DNA of 64,000 nucleotides from Rugosimonospora africana (GTDB lineage: Bacteria; Actinomycetota; Actinomycetes; Mycobacteriales; Micromonosporaceae): NCBI RefSeq assembly GCF_016862975.1, contig NZ_BONZ01000030.1, forward strand, positions 1-64,000, read 5' to 3'. The translations under genes were made by a program, and so were the position numbers. The notes beneath the pieces are model-generated. The model did not search any database. It saw only the letters and a list, made by a program, of their open reading frames with translations, and was not told the DNA's origin. This document shows, piece by piece, positions 1 to 9,600 of the stretch; position 1 is the stretch's first letter; each line of letters begins with the position of its first letter.

Positions 1-176
1 GACGGGCTACGACACTTTCGACCTACATAGAAGGGGCTGTGGATAACCCTGACGGGCGTTGTCGCTCCCGACGTCCGAGGACTGAATCCAGGGTCGCTGG
101 TTGCTATCGGGGTGATACGAACGCGACGTCCGATCACCGCCAGACGCCAGCGTTTTAGTCGACGAGACTTTCCGCT
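1..176. other. Window start, non-coding upstream of SDR gene
   Basis: No convincing gene is visible here. A single perfect DnaA-box-like 9-mer lies at 38-46 (TGTGGATAA, complement of TTATCCACA), but it is isolated. No clear Shine-Dalgarno sequence precedes the ATG at 177, so the downstream gene may be weakly translated or leaderless. Confidence 0.4.
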
Positions 177-920
177 ATGAAGAACGCGCTTGACGGCAAG
201 GTAGCACTGGTTACGGGTGGCGGTCGTGGCATTGGCGCTGCCGTGGCGCTGCGCCTGGCCGAGGAAGGCGCCGATGTGGCGCTGACGTTTCAACAGAATC
301 AACAACGCGCCGACGACGTGGTGGATCAGATCAAGGCCGCGGGACGGCGGGCGATCGCCGTGCAGGCGGACAGTGCCGACCCAGCGGCTGTCGTCGCCGC
401 GGTTGACCGGGCCGCCGGCGAGCTGGGCCGGTTGGACATCCTGGTCAACAACGCCGGCGCGTTCCTGCTCGGACCACTGGAGCAACTGAGCCTGGGAGAG
501 TTCGAACAGACGGTCGCGGTCAACGTCCGGGCGCCGTTCGTCGCCTCCCAGGCTGCGGTACGCCACATGTCGGCCGGTGGGCGGATCATCAACATTGGCA
601 GCAACATGGCGGAGCGGGCGGTGTTTCCGGGCTTTTCCCTGTACGCGATGAGCAAGACCGCGTTGGTCGGCCTGACCAAGGCGTTCGGACGCGAACTCGG
701 CGGCAGGGCGATCACTGTGAACCTGGTGAATCCGGGGCCGACGGATACCGAACTGAACCCGGCTGACGGTCCTAATGCCGACACGATCAACGGGTACACA
801 GCCCTCGGCCACTATGCGGCGCCAGCCGACGTGGCGAACGTGGTGGCGTTCCTCAGCAGCCCGGACGGACGCTACATCACCGGGGCTACGGTCAACGTCG
901 ACGGGGGCTTCACCATCTGA
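177..920 (+). CDS. SDR-family NAD(P)-dependent oxidoreductase (FabG-like)
   Basis: The 247-residue protein is a classical short-chain dehydrogenase/reductase, cytosolic. It has the nucleotide-binding TGGGRGIG motif at residues 13-20, NNAG at 91-94, and the catalytic set Ser142, Tyr156 and Lys160 (YAMSK). The C-terminus ends in the usual GGF(T)I. The length is typical. FabG-like enzymes reduce 3-oxoacyl thioesters or oxidise secondary alcohols, but the substrate cannot be deduced. It stands alone, convergent with the deaminase gene on the other strand, and no ribosome binding site is obvious before the ATG. The family call is firm and the substrate is open. Confidence 0.9.
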   Translation: MKNALDGKVALVTGGGRGIGAAVALRLAEEGADVALTFQQNQQRADDVVDQIKAAGRRAIAVQADSADPAAVVAAVDRAAGELGRLDILVNNAGAFLLGPLEQLSLGEFEQTVAVNVRAPFVASQAAVRHMSAGGRIINIGSNMAERAVFPGFSLYAMSKTALVGLTKAFGRELGGRAITVNLVNPGPTDTELNPADGPNADTINGYTALGHYAAPADVANVVAFLSSPDGRYITGATVNVDGGFTI

Positions 921-984
921 TCATCGGCTCACCGCCGTCCTGTCCACCTTGCGCATAGGGCCCGGGGCCGTCGATGACGCGGGA

Positions 985-1488
985 TCACTGCTGCGGTTCC
1001 ATCAGGGTGCGGGCCCAGCGGGTCGCTGTGTTGTCCGGCCTATCCTCGCAGTACCGGCGGAACAGGTCCCGGCTCTCCGCGCGTCGGATCCCGCCCACCA
1101 CGCGGGGCGCGACGAAGAACGGCGTGTCCGGGCTGTTCTTCCAGGACGCGGCGATCCCGGCGCCGCCGTCGCCTGGCGACTCGAGTGCGTAGTAGATATC
1201 GGTGACGCCCAGCACCATGGCGGCGCCCAGGCACATCACGCACGGCTCGAGATTGACGGCCAGGCGCAGTGGCTGCGGTCGTTTGGCGAACGCGAGCTTG
1301 GCGTCCGCCTGAATCATGGCGAGCAGGTCGGCATGCACGAGGTGCCGCCGCAGCGTGTGTTCTGAGGCGTACGCGCTACCGACAACCTCGTCGCCCATCA
1401 CCACGATCGCACCGATCGGCATCTCGCCCGCGGCCATCCCGGCCTCCGCGACCTCGATCGCTGCGGCCACCATCTCCTCCGGGGTCAT
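985..1488 (-). CDS. Nucleoside/cytidine deaminase family protein (HAD variant)
   Basis: The 167-residue zinc-dependent deaminase resembles the TadA/GuaD/CDA fold. The zinc site shows as PCVMC (Cys83, Cys86) with His52. The usual His-Ala-Glu motif reads His-Ala-Asp (52-54), so the proton-shuttling Glu is replaced by Asp; this may be a subfamily feature or may alter catalysis. I chose the ATG at 1488, preceded by GGTGG and starting MTPEEM. The frame stays open to 1653, but only through a 21-bp repeat array that gives a low-complexity peptide unlike any deaminase. The gene lies downstream of the AraC-type regulator on the same strand, separated by about 200 bp. Substrate (guanine, cytosine, tRNA adenosine or other) is unknown. 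Confidence 0.75.
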   Translation of the reverse strand: MTPEEMVAAAIEVAEAGMAAGEMPIGAIVVMGDEVVGSAYASEHTLRRHLVHADLLAMIQADAKLAFAKRPQPLRLAVNLEPCVMCLGAAMVLGVTDIYYALESPGDGGAGIAASWKNSPDTPFFVAPRVVGGIRRAESRDLFRRYCEDRPDNTATRWARTLMEPQQ

Positions 1489-1542
1489 TCCGCCACCGTA
1501 GGGCGTAGCCGCCGTCGAGGTCGACTCTCGGCCGTGTCCTGT

Positions 1543-1664
1543 GCCGATCGCCGGAGCCAGAAGGCCGATGTCCAGGCAAAAGGCCGATCGCTGGAACCAC
1601 AAGGCCGATCGCCGGAGCCAGAAGACCGATCGCTGGAACCAGAAGGCGACCACGGAGCCAGAAG
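1543..1664. repeat. 21-bp tandem repeat (minisatellite), six copies
   Basis: Units lie at 1543-1563, 1564-1582 (degenerate), 1583-1603, 1604-1624, 1625-1645 and 1646-1664. The core is GCCGATCGCYGGARCCA followed by GAAG. Two variants alternate (CGCCGGAGCC and CGCTGGAACC), implying a 42-bp higher-order unit. Units are 19 or 21 bp; the 21-bp ones keep frame and give seven-residue repeats in several frames. The array lies between the regulator stop (1688) and the deaminase start (1488). Confidence 0.9.
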
Positions 1665-1687
1665 ATGGACATCCAGCTCGGAGATTG

Positions 1688-2662
1688 TCAGGACTTCTCG
1701 GCGCGCCGACGGTGGACCGTTCGGTACTGCGTCGGCGAGATGCCGAACCACGCGCTGAACGCCTGGCGCAGGGTTTCGCCGGAGCGGAACCCGGTCGCCT
1801 TGGCGATGGCCGAGACGGCCTGGTCGGTGGTGACCAGTGCGGTGGCCGCCGCCTCCAGCCTCACTTGGCGGACGAGCCGGGCCGGGGTCTGCCCAGCGTG
1901 CGTGACCAGCAGCCGGGTGAGGTGCCGCTCGCTCACACCGGCCACCGTGGCGAGCCGGACGGTGGAGAGGTCCGTGTCGGGATTGGCCGTGACGTGGTCG
2001 AGGACGCGCCGCACCACGGCGTGCTCGGGGCGCCGGGCACGCACGAACATGCTCATCTGCGCCTGGTTGCCCGGTCGCTGCAGGTACGTGACCATGCCCA
2101 TGGCTACCCAGCGGGCCAATTCGGCGCCGTGGTCGGCCTCCACGAACGCCAGGGTGAGGTCCAGCGCCGAGGTGACGCCGCCGGACGTCCACACGCGATC
2201 GTCCCGTACGAAGATCGGCGCGGGGTCGAATCGCACTGCCGGATACGCGGCGGCCACCTCGGCGGCGTAGTTCCAGTGCGTGGTCGCCCGCCGACCGTCC
2301 AGCAGCCCGGCCGCGGCGAGCACGCTCGCACCGGTGCACACCGACGCCACGCGGCTTGCGCCTCGGGCCAGCCTCTGCACCTGGGCGAGAAGGTCGCGGT
2401 CCGCGGCGGCTGCGGCGTGCCCGAGACCGCCGGAGACGACAAGGGTGTGTACCGGGCGGAGCACGTCCCGCAACGCTATCTGGCTGGGCAGCTCCAACCC
2501 GGAGTCACAACGCGCCGCGCCGCCGGACAAGGTGGCGAACCGGCAGGTGTAGGCGGGTGTCGCACCGAGCCGGTTGGCCATGTCGAGACAGCTGGTGACG
2601 CTCGCAACGTCCACCAGCTCGATGCCGTCATAGCCGACGACGACCACGCGCCGTTCGTGCAT
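1688..2662 (-). CDS. GlxA-type transcriptional regulator (DJ-1/PfpI + AraC HTH)
   Basis: The 324-residue regulator has an N-terminal DJ-1/PfpI (class I glutamine amidotransferase-like) domain over about residues 1-190, including the VCTGA nucleophile-elbow-like segment near residue 105. A C-terminal AraC/XylS double helix-turn-helix covers about residues 215-315, with the typical GFRSGETLRQAFSAWFG block. Family members bind DNA through the AraC part; the ligand of the amidotransferase-like part is generally unknown. It starts at the ATG at 2662 and reads toward the repeat array and the deaminase gene, a possible but unproven target. The length is standard. Confidence 0.88.
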   Translation of the reverse strand: MHERRVVVVGYDGIELVDVASVTSCLDMANRLGATPAYTCRFATLSGGAARCDSGLELPSQIALRDVLRPVHTLVVSGGLGHAAAAADRDLLAQVQRLARGASRVASVCTGASVLAAAGLLDGRRATTHWNYAAEVAAAYPAVRFDPAPIFVRDDRVWTSGGVTSALDLTLAFVEADHGAELARWVAMGMVTYLQRPGNQAQMSMFVRARRPEHAVVRRVLDHVTANPDTDLSTVRLATVAGVSERHLTRLLVTHAGQTPARLVRQVRLEAAATALVTTDQAVSAIAKATGFRSGETLRQAFSAWFGISPTQYRTVHRRRAEKS

Positions 2663-2987
2663 GTCGCCATCGTAGAAGCGCGCCAGGCCGTTCGCCGGAC
2701 ACGTTTTCCAGAATCTCGGACATGATGGCCGCCGGACCTGTCCTCACGGGGTGGGCGGCGAATACGGTTCCGCCAGTGCACAGCTACGTCGAACTCGCGC
2801 CCTGCCTGAGCTGGCCGGGCATCTCGCTCGACCGCATCGACGCTCTCGCTGACTGAACGCCCGGGCTCACGTGGCGGCTCGCCAGCACCGGGCGCCGGCG
2901 TTCGCTCCGTGGGCAAGGAAACCGGACCGTTGTTCACCCGACGGCGGTGCCCCTGCCGCGGGTTCATGAGTCGGGGGAAGGGGCACA

Positions 2988-5900
2988 ATGCGCAGGATTC
3001 TCTGGGCCGGCCTGGTCGTTGTGGTGGTGCTGGGTGTGCCGCCCGGCGTCGGGCAAGCGGCGATATCGCCGCCGGACGCGGGACCAGCGGCGGCGGTGAG
3101 CGAGGTGGCCCGTGCGGTGGCCGCGGCGCACGCGTCCGGGCGCCGGGTGGAGGTGCTGTCCCAGCGAACGGCGGCGCAGGAGGTGTTCGCCGAGCCGGAC
3201 GGCACCTTCACCGCGCGGTTGCACGCCGTTGGGCCTGCGCGGGCCGGCGAGACACGGCACGCGGCGGCGGCTTCCGGCGGGGACTTCCCACCGCCGGGGG
3301 CAGGCTGGGCAAAGGTGTTCTCCGGCAAGCCGGATCAGGCGTACTGGAACGGTGGCCCCGACGGTCCGGTGGCCAAGGTGGGCCAGTGCTACAACGACGG
3401 CACCTGCAACGGCATCGGGATCGCCCGGACCTACGTGCAGTTCGACATCAGGGCGCTGCACGGTGCAACCATTCTGAACATCCCGGGCCAGACGAGCGGT
3501 GCCGAGTTCAACGCGCACGAGGTGTACGCGCCCAGCTGCAACGGGGGTGGGCGTGACATCGCGGTCGATCTGGAGCACGTGCTGCCGTTCGGGGAGGGAC
3601 TGACCTGGAGGAACCAGCAGAGCTCGTTTCCCGGCGCCATCGGTGGGCCGCGGGCGGAGATGCACGGCTACAACGCCAGTTGCGGGCCGGCCTGGATCGG
3701 CTGGGGAGTGGGTGACCAGGTCCGCTACTCCAACGACGTCACCCGGACCGACTACGTGGCGTTCATGCTGCACGCGAACAACGAGGGTGAGCAGCTGGCG
3801 TGGAAGAAGCTCGACGGCTTCACCCTGCTGGTGCACTACGACTGGCCGCCGAACGCGCCGTCGAGCCCGTTCATCTCGGCGGGCACGAAGACGGTGGCGT
3901 GCAGCACGGATCCGACGAACCCGAACTACGTCAACAACGCGGCGAGCCCGCTGACGCTGCGCACCGTCGCCACCGACCCGGACCCGGCCGACAGCCTGTG
4001 GACCGAATTCGAGTGGGCGGACCGCGGCGGCGGCAGGGTCGGCGGCGCGAATCCGGGCCCGCTGGGCAACGGCTCGGAGTTCACCGCGCAGATTCCGGCC
4101 GCGACGTTCGCCGACGGCCGGCAGCTCTCCTGGCACGCACGCTCCGGCGACGGCCGGGTGAACGGGCCCTGGGGGCCGCAGACCGGTTCCGGGTGGTGCC
4201 AGGTCGACATCGACAACACCGCGCCGGCCGTTCCGGAGGTTCAGCTGAGCGCGTCCCAGCCGCCGTCGACGGCCGGTTCGCCGGTCACTTTCATCGCGAC
4301 GAGCGGCGACCCCGGGGTGGTCAGCTTCCGGTACGGGCTGACGCAAGGCGGCGGAACCTGCACGACGCCGTCGAGTGTGGACAGCCAGCAGGTGGTGTCC
4401 TTCCCCGGCGGCCAGCGGACCGAGTCGGCCTCGATCGCGGTGACCCCGTTGAAGGCGGCGACCTGGGATCTCTGGGTGGCCGCGGTCGACCGGGCCGACA
4501 ACGTGGGTGCCTGCCGCAATCTGCGATTCAGCGTGCTGCGCGGGCGCGGCCCGGTGGCGCAGTGGCGGCTGGACGGCGGCCGGGACGACACGGCCGTACC
4601 GGACTCGTCGGCCGCGCACGCGCACAACGGGACGGTCGCGGCCGGACCCTACCAGTGGGTGCTGGGTCGGCTCGGCGACGCGCTCAGGTTCGACGGGAGC
4701 GCCGACTCCTATGTGGCTCCCGGCGGCGGCCCGGCGGTGCGTACCGATCAGAGTTTCTCGGTCGCGGCGTGGGTGAGGCTGGACCGGTCGGACGGCGTCA
4801 CGCACGCGGCGGTCAGCCAGGACGGCGGTACCGTGCCCGGTTTCCTGCTCGGCTACCTGGCCGGGAGCCAGCGCTTCGCCTTCCAGCTGAACCCGACCGA
4901 CGCCGTCGGGTCTGCGGTGGCGGTACCGGCCACCGCCGCTCCCCGGGTCGGCGCGTGGACGCACCTGATCGGGGTGTATGACGCACCCGCCCACGAAACG
5001 CGCCTGTACGTCGACGGGGTGCTGCAGGGCACCGCTCCGGTGACCGTGTCGTGGAACGCCACCGGCGGAGTCCAGATCGGACGGAGCAAGTCCGGCGGCG
5101 GCTACACCGGCGGCTGGGTCGGCGCGCTCGACGAGGTGCGCGTCTACGACCGGGTGCTGACCGACGTCCCCTCGCTGGAACCGGCGGATCCGGCGGATCC
5201 CGCGGACCCCAACGGCTCCGTGCCGCGCAGCGAGATCGATCGGCTGGCCACTCCGCCGGTCGAGGAGGCGGATTACCCGCTCGACCGGGATCCCGGTGAT
5301 ATCTCCGGCAACTATCGCACGGTCGTGCTCAGCGGCGACGCGTCCTGGGTACCGGGCCGGGTGGGTGGCGGCGCGTTCCACGTCGCCGGTGCCGGCGCGG
5401 CCGCCACGGCCGGACCGGCGGTGCGCACCAGTTCCAGCTTCACGCTGACTGCCGTGGTGAAGCTCGAGACGGTGGACGGCGGCACCCACACCGCTGTGAG
5501 CCAGGACGGCTTCGCCCTGCAGTACCGTGGCGACACCGGCAAGTGGGCGTTCCGGCTGCCGGACGGCACCACGGTGACCGCGAAGAAGGCACCGGTTGCC
5601 AACCAGTGGGCCCACCTGGCCGGCGTGTACGACGCCGGGGCCGGTGCGCTGCGCATCTATGTCGATGCCGCGCTGGAAGGCAGCGCGTCCGTCGCCTCGG
5701 GCACGCCGGACACGACCGGCCCGTTGGTACTGGGGCGGGGCGCCGGCAGCGAATGGTGGGCCGGCGCCATCGACGAGGTGCACGCCTACACCGGTGTGCC
5801 GTCCGATCCGCAGCTCGCCGCGCTGAGCGGACAGACCGACCCGAGCCCGCCGTCGCTGTACAGCGGGGCGTTCGAGCGGTTCGCCGGCGACGACGGGCGC

Positions 5901-6623
5901 CACTACGCCGGGCCGGGCCCGGTGCCGCCGGGCTACCACCTGGAGGGGGTGCTCGGGTATGCCGCTCCGGTGGCCGCGGCCAATACCCAGATGGTGTACT
6001 CCTGCCGCTATTCCGGCGGCTTTTTCCTCGACCTGTCCGACACCTGCGCCGACCACGAGGTGCTGGGGCCGGCCGGGCTGATGTACAGCACGCCGCCGCC
6101 GGGAGTGCCGACCCAGGCCGTGTACCGCTGCGTGGTGCTGGCCAACGGCGACCACTTCATCTCCAACGACGCCGGTTGCGAGAGCACCTCGGACCACATC
6201 CGCAACGAGGGAACCCTCGGCTACACCCGGCTGTACGCGCCGCTGATCCGCTTCAGCGAACTGGGCGGGACCCGGTGGACCAGCGCCACCGGCGGGCACC
6301 AGCCGGGCATCTACACCGCGCAGGCCCGCCTGGGGTACGTCTCGATGACCGATGTGGGGCAGACGTTGTACGTCTGCCTGGACGGTGCCGACGAGTACCT
6401 GTCCACCGCCGCCGCCTGCGAGGGCGGCCAGAAACTCGGTACCACCGGCTGGGTGTGGCCCACCGACGACCTGCCCCCCGGCGCCGCGACGACGGCGCCC
6501 CTGTTTGGTTGCCGGGACGTGGACGGCGACCGGTTCGAGTCGCTGGACCGGTTCTGCGAGGGCGCCCCGGAGACCGGTCAACCGCTCGGCTATGTGATCA
6601 CCGAATTCGGAGGCAACCAATGA
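2988..6623 (+). CDS. Secreted LamG/DNRLRE-domain exoprotein, partner of RHS protein
   Basis: The 1211-residue protein has a Sec signal peptide (residues 1-25, hydrophobic core ending GQAA). A DNRLRE-like beta-sandwich segment covers about 95-285, followed by Ig-like spacers. Two LamG/concanavalin-like jellyroll domains lie at about 520-730 and 755-945, each with a SFSVAAWV- or SFTLTAVV-type strand and a DEVR/DEVH ending. The tail (about 950-1211) is rich in Cys-Arg and Tyr repeats of the DUF5648 type. It probably acts at the cell surface or outside the cell in glycan or cell contact. The stop overlaps the start of the RHS gene (ATGA), so the two are translationally coupled. Confidence 0.85.
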   Translation: MRRILWAGLVVVVVLGVPPGVGQAAISPPDAGPAAAVSEVARAVAAAHASGRRVEVLSQRTAAQEVFAEPDGTFTARLHAVGPARAGETRHAAAASGGDFPPPGAGWAKVFSGKPDQAYWNGGPDGPVAKVGQCYNDGTCNGIGIARTYVQFDIRALHGATILNIPGQTSGAEFNAHEVYAPSCNGGGRDIAVDLEHVLPFGEGLTWRNQQSSFPGAIGGPRAEMHGYNASCGPAWIGWGVGDQVRYSNDVTRTDYVAFMLHANNEGEQLAWKKLDGFTLLVHYDWPPNAPSSPFISAGTKTVACSTDPTNPNYVNNAASPLTLRTVATDPDPADSLWTEFEWADRGGGRVGGANPGPLGNGSEFTAQIPAATFADGRQLSWHARSGDGRVNGPWGPQTGSGWCQVDIDNTAPAVPEVQLSASQPPSTAGSPVTFIATSGDPGVVSFRYGLTQGGGTCTTPSSVDSQQVVSFPGGQRTESASIAVTPLKAATWDLWVAAVDRADNVGACRNLRFSVLRGRGPVAQWRLDGGRDDTAVPDSSAAHAHNGTVAAGPYQWVLGRLGDALRFDGSADSYVAPGGGPAVRTDQSFSVAAWVRLDRSDGVTHAAVSQDGGTVPGFLLGYLAGSQRFAFQLNPTDAVGSAVAVPATAAPRVGAWTHLIGVYDAPAHETRLYVDGVLQGTAPVTVSWNATGGVQIGRSKSGGGYTGGWVGALDEVRVYDRVLTDVPSLEPADPADPADPNGSVPRSEIDRLATPPVEEADYPLDRDPGDISGNYRTVVLSGDASWVPGRVGGGAFHVAGAGAAATAGPAVRTSSSFTLTAVVKLETVDGGTHTAVSQDGFALQYRGDTGKWAFRLPDGTTVTAKKAPVANQWAHLAGVYDAGAGALRIYVDAALEGSASVASGTPDTTGPLVLGRGAGSEWWAGAIDEVHAYTGVPSDPQLAALSGQTDPSPPSLYSGAFERFAGDDGRHYAGPGPVPPGYHLEGVLGYAAPVAAANTQMVYSCRYSGGFFLDLSDTCADHEVLGPAGLMYSTPPPGVPTQAVYRCVVLANGDHFISNDAGCESTSDHIRNEGTLGYTRLYAPLIRFSELGGTRWTSATGGHQPGIYTAQARLGYVSMTDVGQTLYVCLDGADEYLSTAAACEGGQKLGTTGWVWPTDDLPPGAATTAPLFGCRDVDGDRFESLDRFCEGAPETGQPLGYVITEFGGNQ

Positions 6624-9600
6624 TGCGTCGCATTCTCGCCGCCATCATGGCCGTGGCCGTCGTGGTGGGCCTGATGCAGGCCCCGATCCCGGCACAGGCG
6701 GCCGGGGCGACCTGGCCGCCCCGCAAACCCGACGCGGCGCACCTGATCGACGGATCCGGCGTACCGGTGAAGAAACTGCCGGACGACGCGACCTCGGCCG
6801 CGGTCGCGCCCACCGCCCCGGTGGTGTCCTGGCCCGGCGCCGGCACGGCCAATGTGGACGCGGCGGCCGGCCCGAACAATCCCGCCCGGCCGGGCGGGCT
6901 GCCGGTCTGGACCGACTCGTCCGCGCCGGCCGTCCGGGTCGAGGTGGCAGACCGTTCGGCGACGTCGGCGCAGGGCGTGGACGGGTTGATCCTGCGGCTG
7001 CAGCGCGCGGACGGCAAGGCCGACGCCACCACGGTGCCGCTGCACCTCGACTATGCGGCCTTCCGCCACGCGTACGGCGGCGACTGGGCGGCGCGACTGC
7101 GGCTGGTGCGGCTGCCGGACGGTACCGGCCCGGCCACGGTTCTGCCGACCGGCAACGACCTGAAGACCGGGCGGATCACCGCCGACGTGGCGCTCGCCGG
7201 CAGCGCCGAGACGTACGCGCTGACCGCGGCACCGGACGGGCAGACCGGCAGCTACAAGGCCACCTCGCTGGCACCGTCCGGGACCTGGTCGGTGTCGACC
7301 CAGTCGGGCGACTTCGACTACGCCTACCCGCTGCGGGTACCGGCGGTGCCCGGTGGGTTGCAGCCCGACCTGGCGCTGTCGTACTCGTCGGCAGCCGTGG
7401 ACGGGCACACGGCCGCGACCAACAACCAGCCGTCGTGGGTGGGCGAGGGGTGGTCTCTGTGGCCGGGCTCGATCGACCGTGGCTACAAGGCATGCTTCGA
7501 CGACATCACCGATCCGTCGAAGAGGACCGGGGACCTGTGCTGGGCGACCGACAACGCCACCCTCACGTTCGAGGGACACTCCTCGGTTCTGGTACCCGCG
7601 GGTGGCAACCTCTGGCGGCCGAAGAACGACGACGGCTCCCGGGTCGAGCATCTGACCGGCGCCGGCAACGGCGCCAACCAGGGCGAGTACTGGAAGGTGA
7701 CCACCACCGACGGAACCCAGTACTTCTTCGGCCGCGGCAACGGTGCGGCGTGGACCGAGCCGGTCTTCGGCAACGACCCGGGTGAACCGTGCCACCAGTC
7801 CACTTTCGACGCCTCCTGGTGCCAGCAGGCGTACCGCTGGAACCTCGACCAGGTCGTCGACGCGCGCGGCAACGTGATCGACTACTTCTACACCCCGGAG
7901 ACCAACAACTACAGCCGTGACGTCGACGCGCGCAAACCCACCCCCTACGTCCGCGGCGGGGTGCTGGAGCACATCGAGTACGGCGCGCGCAGTGGACAGC
8001 ACCCGTCGGCTCAGGTGGTCTTCGAGTCGGCCGAACGGGGCAACCCGGCCCCGGACGTGCCGGCCGACCAGGCGTGCGCGGACGGGCAGAACTGCGGCAT
8101 CCACTACTCGCCGACGTTCTGGTCCACCAAGCGGCTCGCCACAGTCACCACGCGGGTATGGGACGGGAGCGCGTGGCGCGGCGTCGACCGGTGGACGCTG
8201 AACCACCTGTACCCGGAGAACACCGACGGCACCACGGCGTCGCTGTGGTTGCACGGCATCGTCCACACCGGACTGGCCGCCGGCGAGAACGTGACGGGTG
8301 GCAACGTCACCCTGCCGGAGGTCGTGTTCGACGGGGTGCCGAGGGCCAACCGGGTCAACTCCGACACCGACGGGCTGTTGCCGCTGAACAAGTGGCGCAT
8401 CCACCGGATCAACAACGAGTCCGGGGGATGGACCTGGGTCGACTACGCGGACACCGACTGCTCGCCCACGGCGCTGCCGGCGCCGGAAACCAACACCAGC
8501 CGCTGCTTCCCGGCCACCTGGACCCCCGACGGCGACCAGTTGCGCCACGACTGGATGAACAAGTACGTGGTGTCCTCGGTGTCCCTGGAGGACCGGGTCG
8601 GCGGGCAACCGACCGAGGTGACCAGCTACCGGTACAACGGCGGTGCCGCTTGGCACTACAACGACAACCCGCTCGTGCCGCCGGACTTCCGTACCTGGTC
8701 GCAGTATCGCGGCTACCAGGAAGTCGTGGTCACCCACGGCGACCCGGACAAGCTCACCCCGTCGGCCACCCGGTACACGTACTTCCGGGGCATGCGCGGC
8801 GACCACCTGCCCGGCGGCACCCGGCCCGGTACGGTCAAGGACTCGCAGGGCGTGGAGTGGAACGACGACGAGCAGTTGGCCGGGTTCCTGCGCGAACAGA
8901 TCACCTACGACGGCGTCGACGGCCCGGTACTGTCCAGCACGATCAACGATCCCTGGCAACACGGGCCGACCGCGACCCAGGGCACCTCGCAGTCCTACGT
9001 GGTACGGACCGGGAGGACCGTCACGCGTACCGCCCTGCAGAATCCCGACGGGAGCACCCGCGGCTGGCGCACCACCCAGACGGACACCGGCTACAACGAC
9101 CAGGGTCTGCCGGTCGAGAACAGCGACCTGGGCGACACCGGCACGCCCGACGACGACCGGTGCACCACGACGACCTACGCCCGCAACGAGACCAGCTGGC
9201 TGATCGAACTGCCGGTCGAGGTCAGAACGGACGCGGTGGCGTGTGGGACCACGGCCGGGCCGGGCGACGCGGTCTCCGGCACCCGCACCTACTACGACGG
9301 CGGCGCGCTGGCCGCGGCACCCACCGCCGGAAACGTCACCCGGACCGAAAAGCTCAAGGACGCGGCCACCTGGATCACGACCGCCCGCGGCAGCTACGAC
9401 GACTACGGCCGCCCGCTGGACGCGTTCGACGCTCTGGACCACAAGACGACCACCAGCTACACCCCGGCCACCGGGTTGCCGACCCGCACCACCGTGACCA
9501 ACCCGTTGGGCCACAGCACCACCAGCGAACTGAACCCGACGGTCGGCGCGCCGACCGGCACCGTCGACGCCAACCTACGACGCACCGACCAGACCTACGA

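Noticed and set aside
38-46. Perfect DnaA-box-like 9-mer
   Set aside because: Single isolated match with no cluster, dnaA/dnaN or AT-rich stretch; chance occurrence is likely.
1543-1664. Possible CRISPR-like array
   Set aside because: Units are directly adjacent 19-21-bp repeats with no unique spacers and no cas genes.
2964-6620. Long antisense open frame over the LamG gene (also 6590-9514, 9575-11995 and 30590-32248)
   Set aside because: Low-complexity Arg/Gly/Pro peptides typical of the GC-rich antisense strand; the sense frames are clear families.
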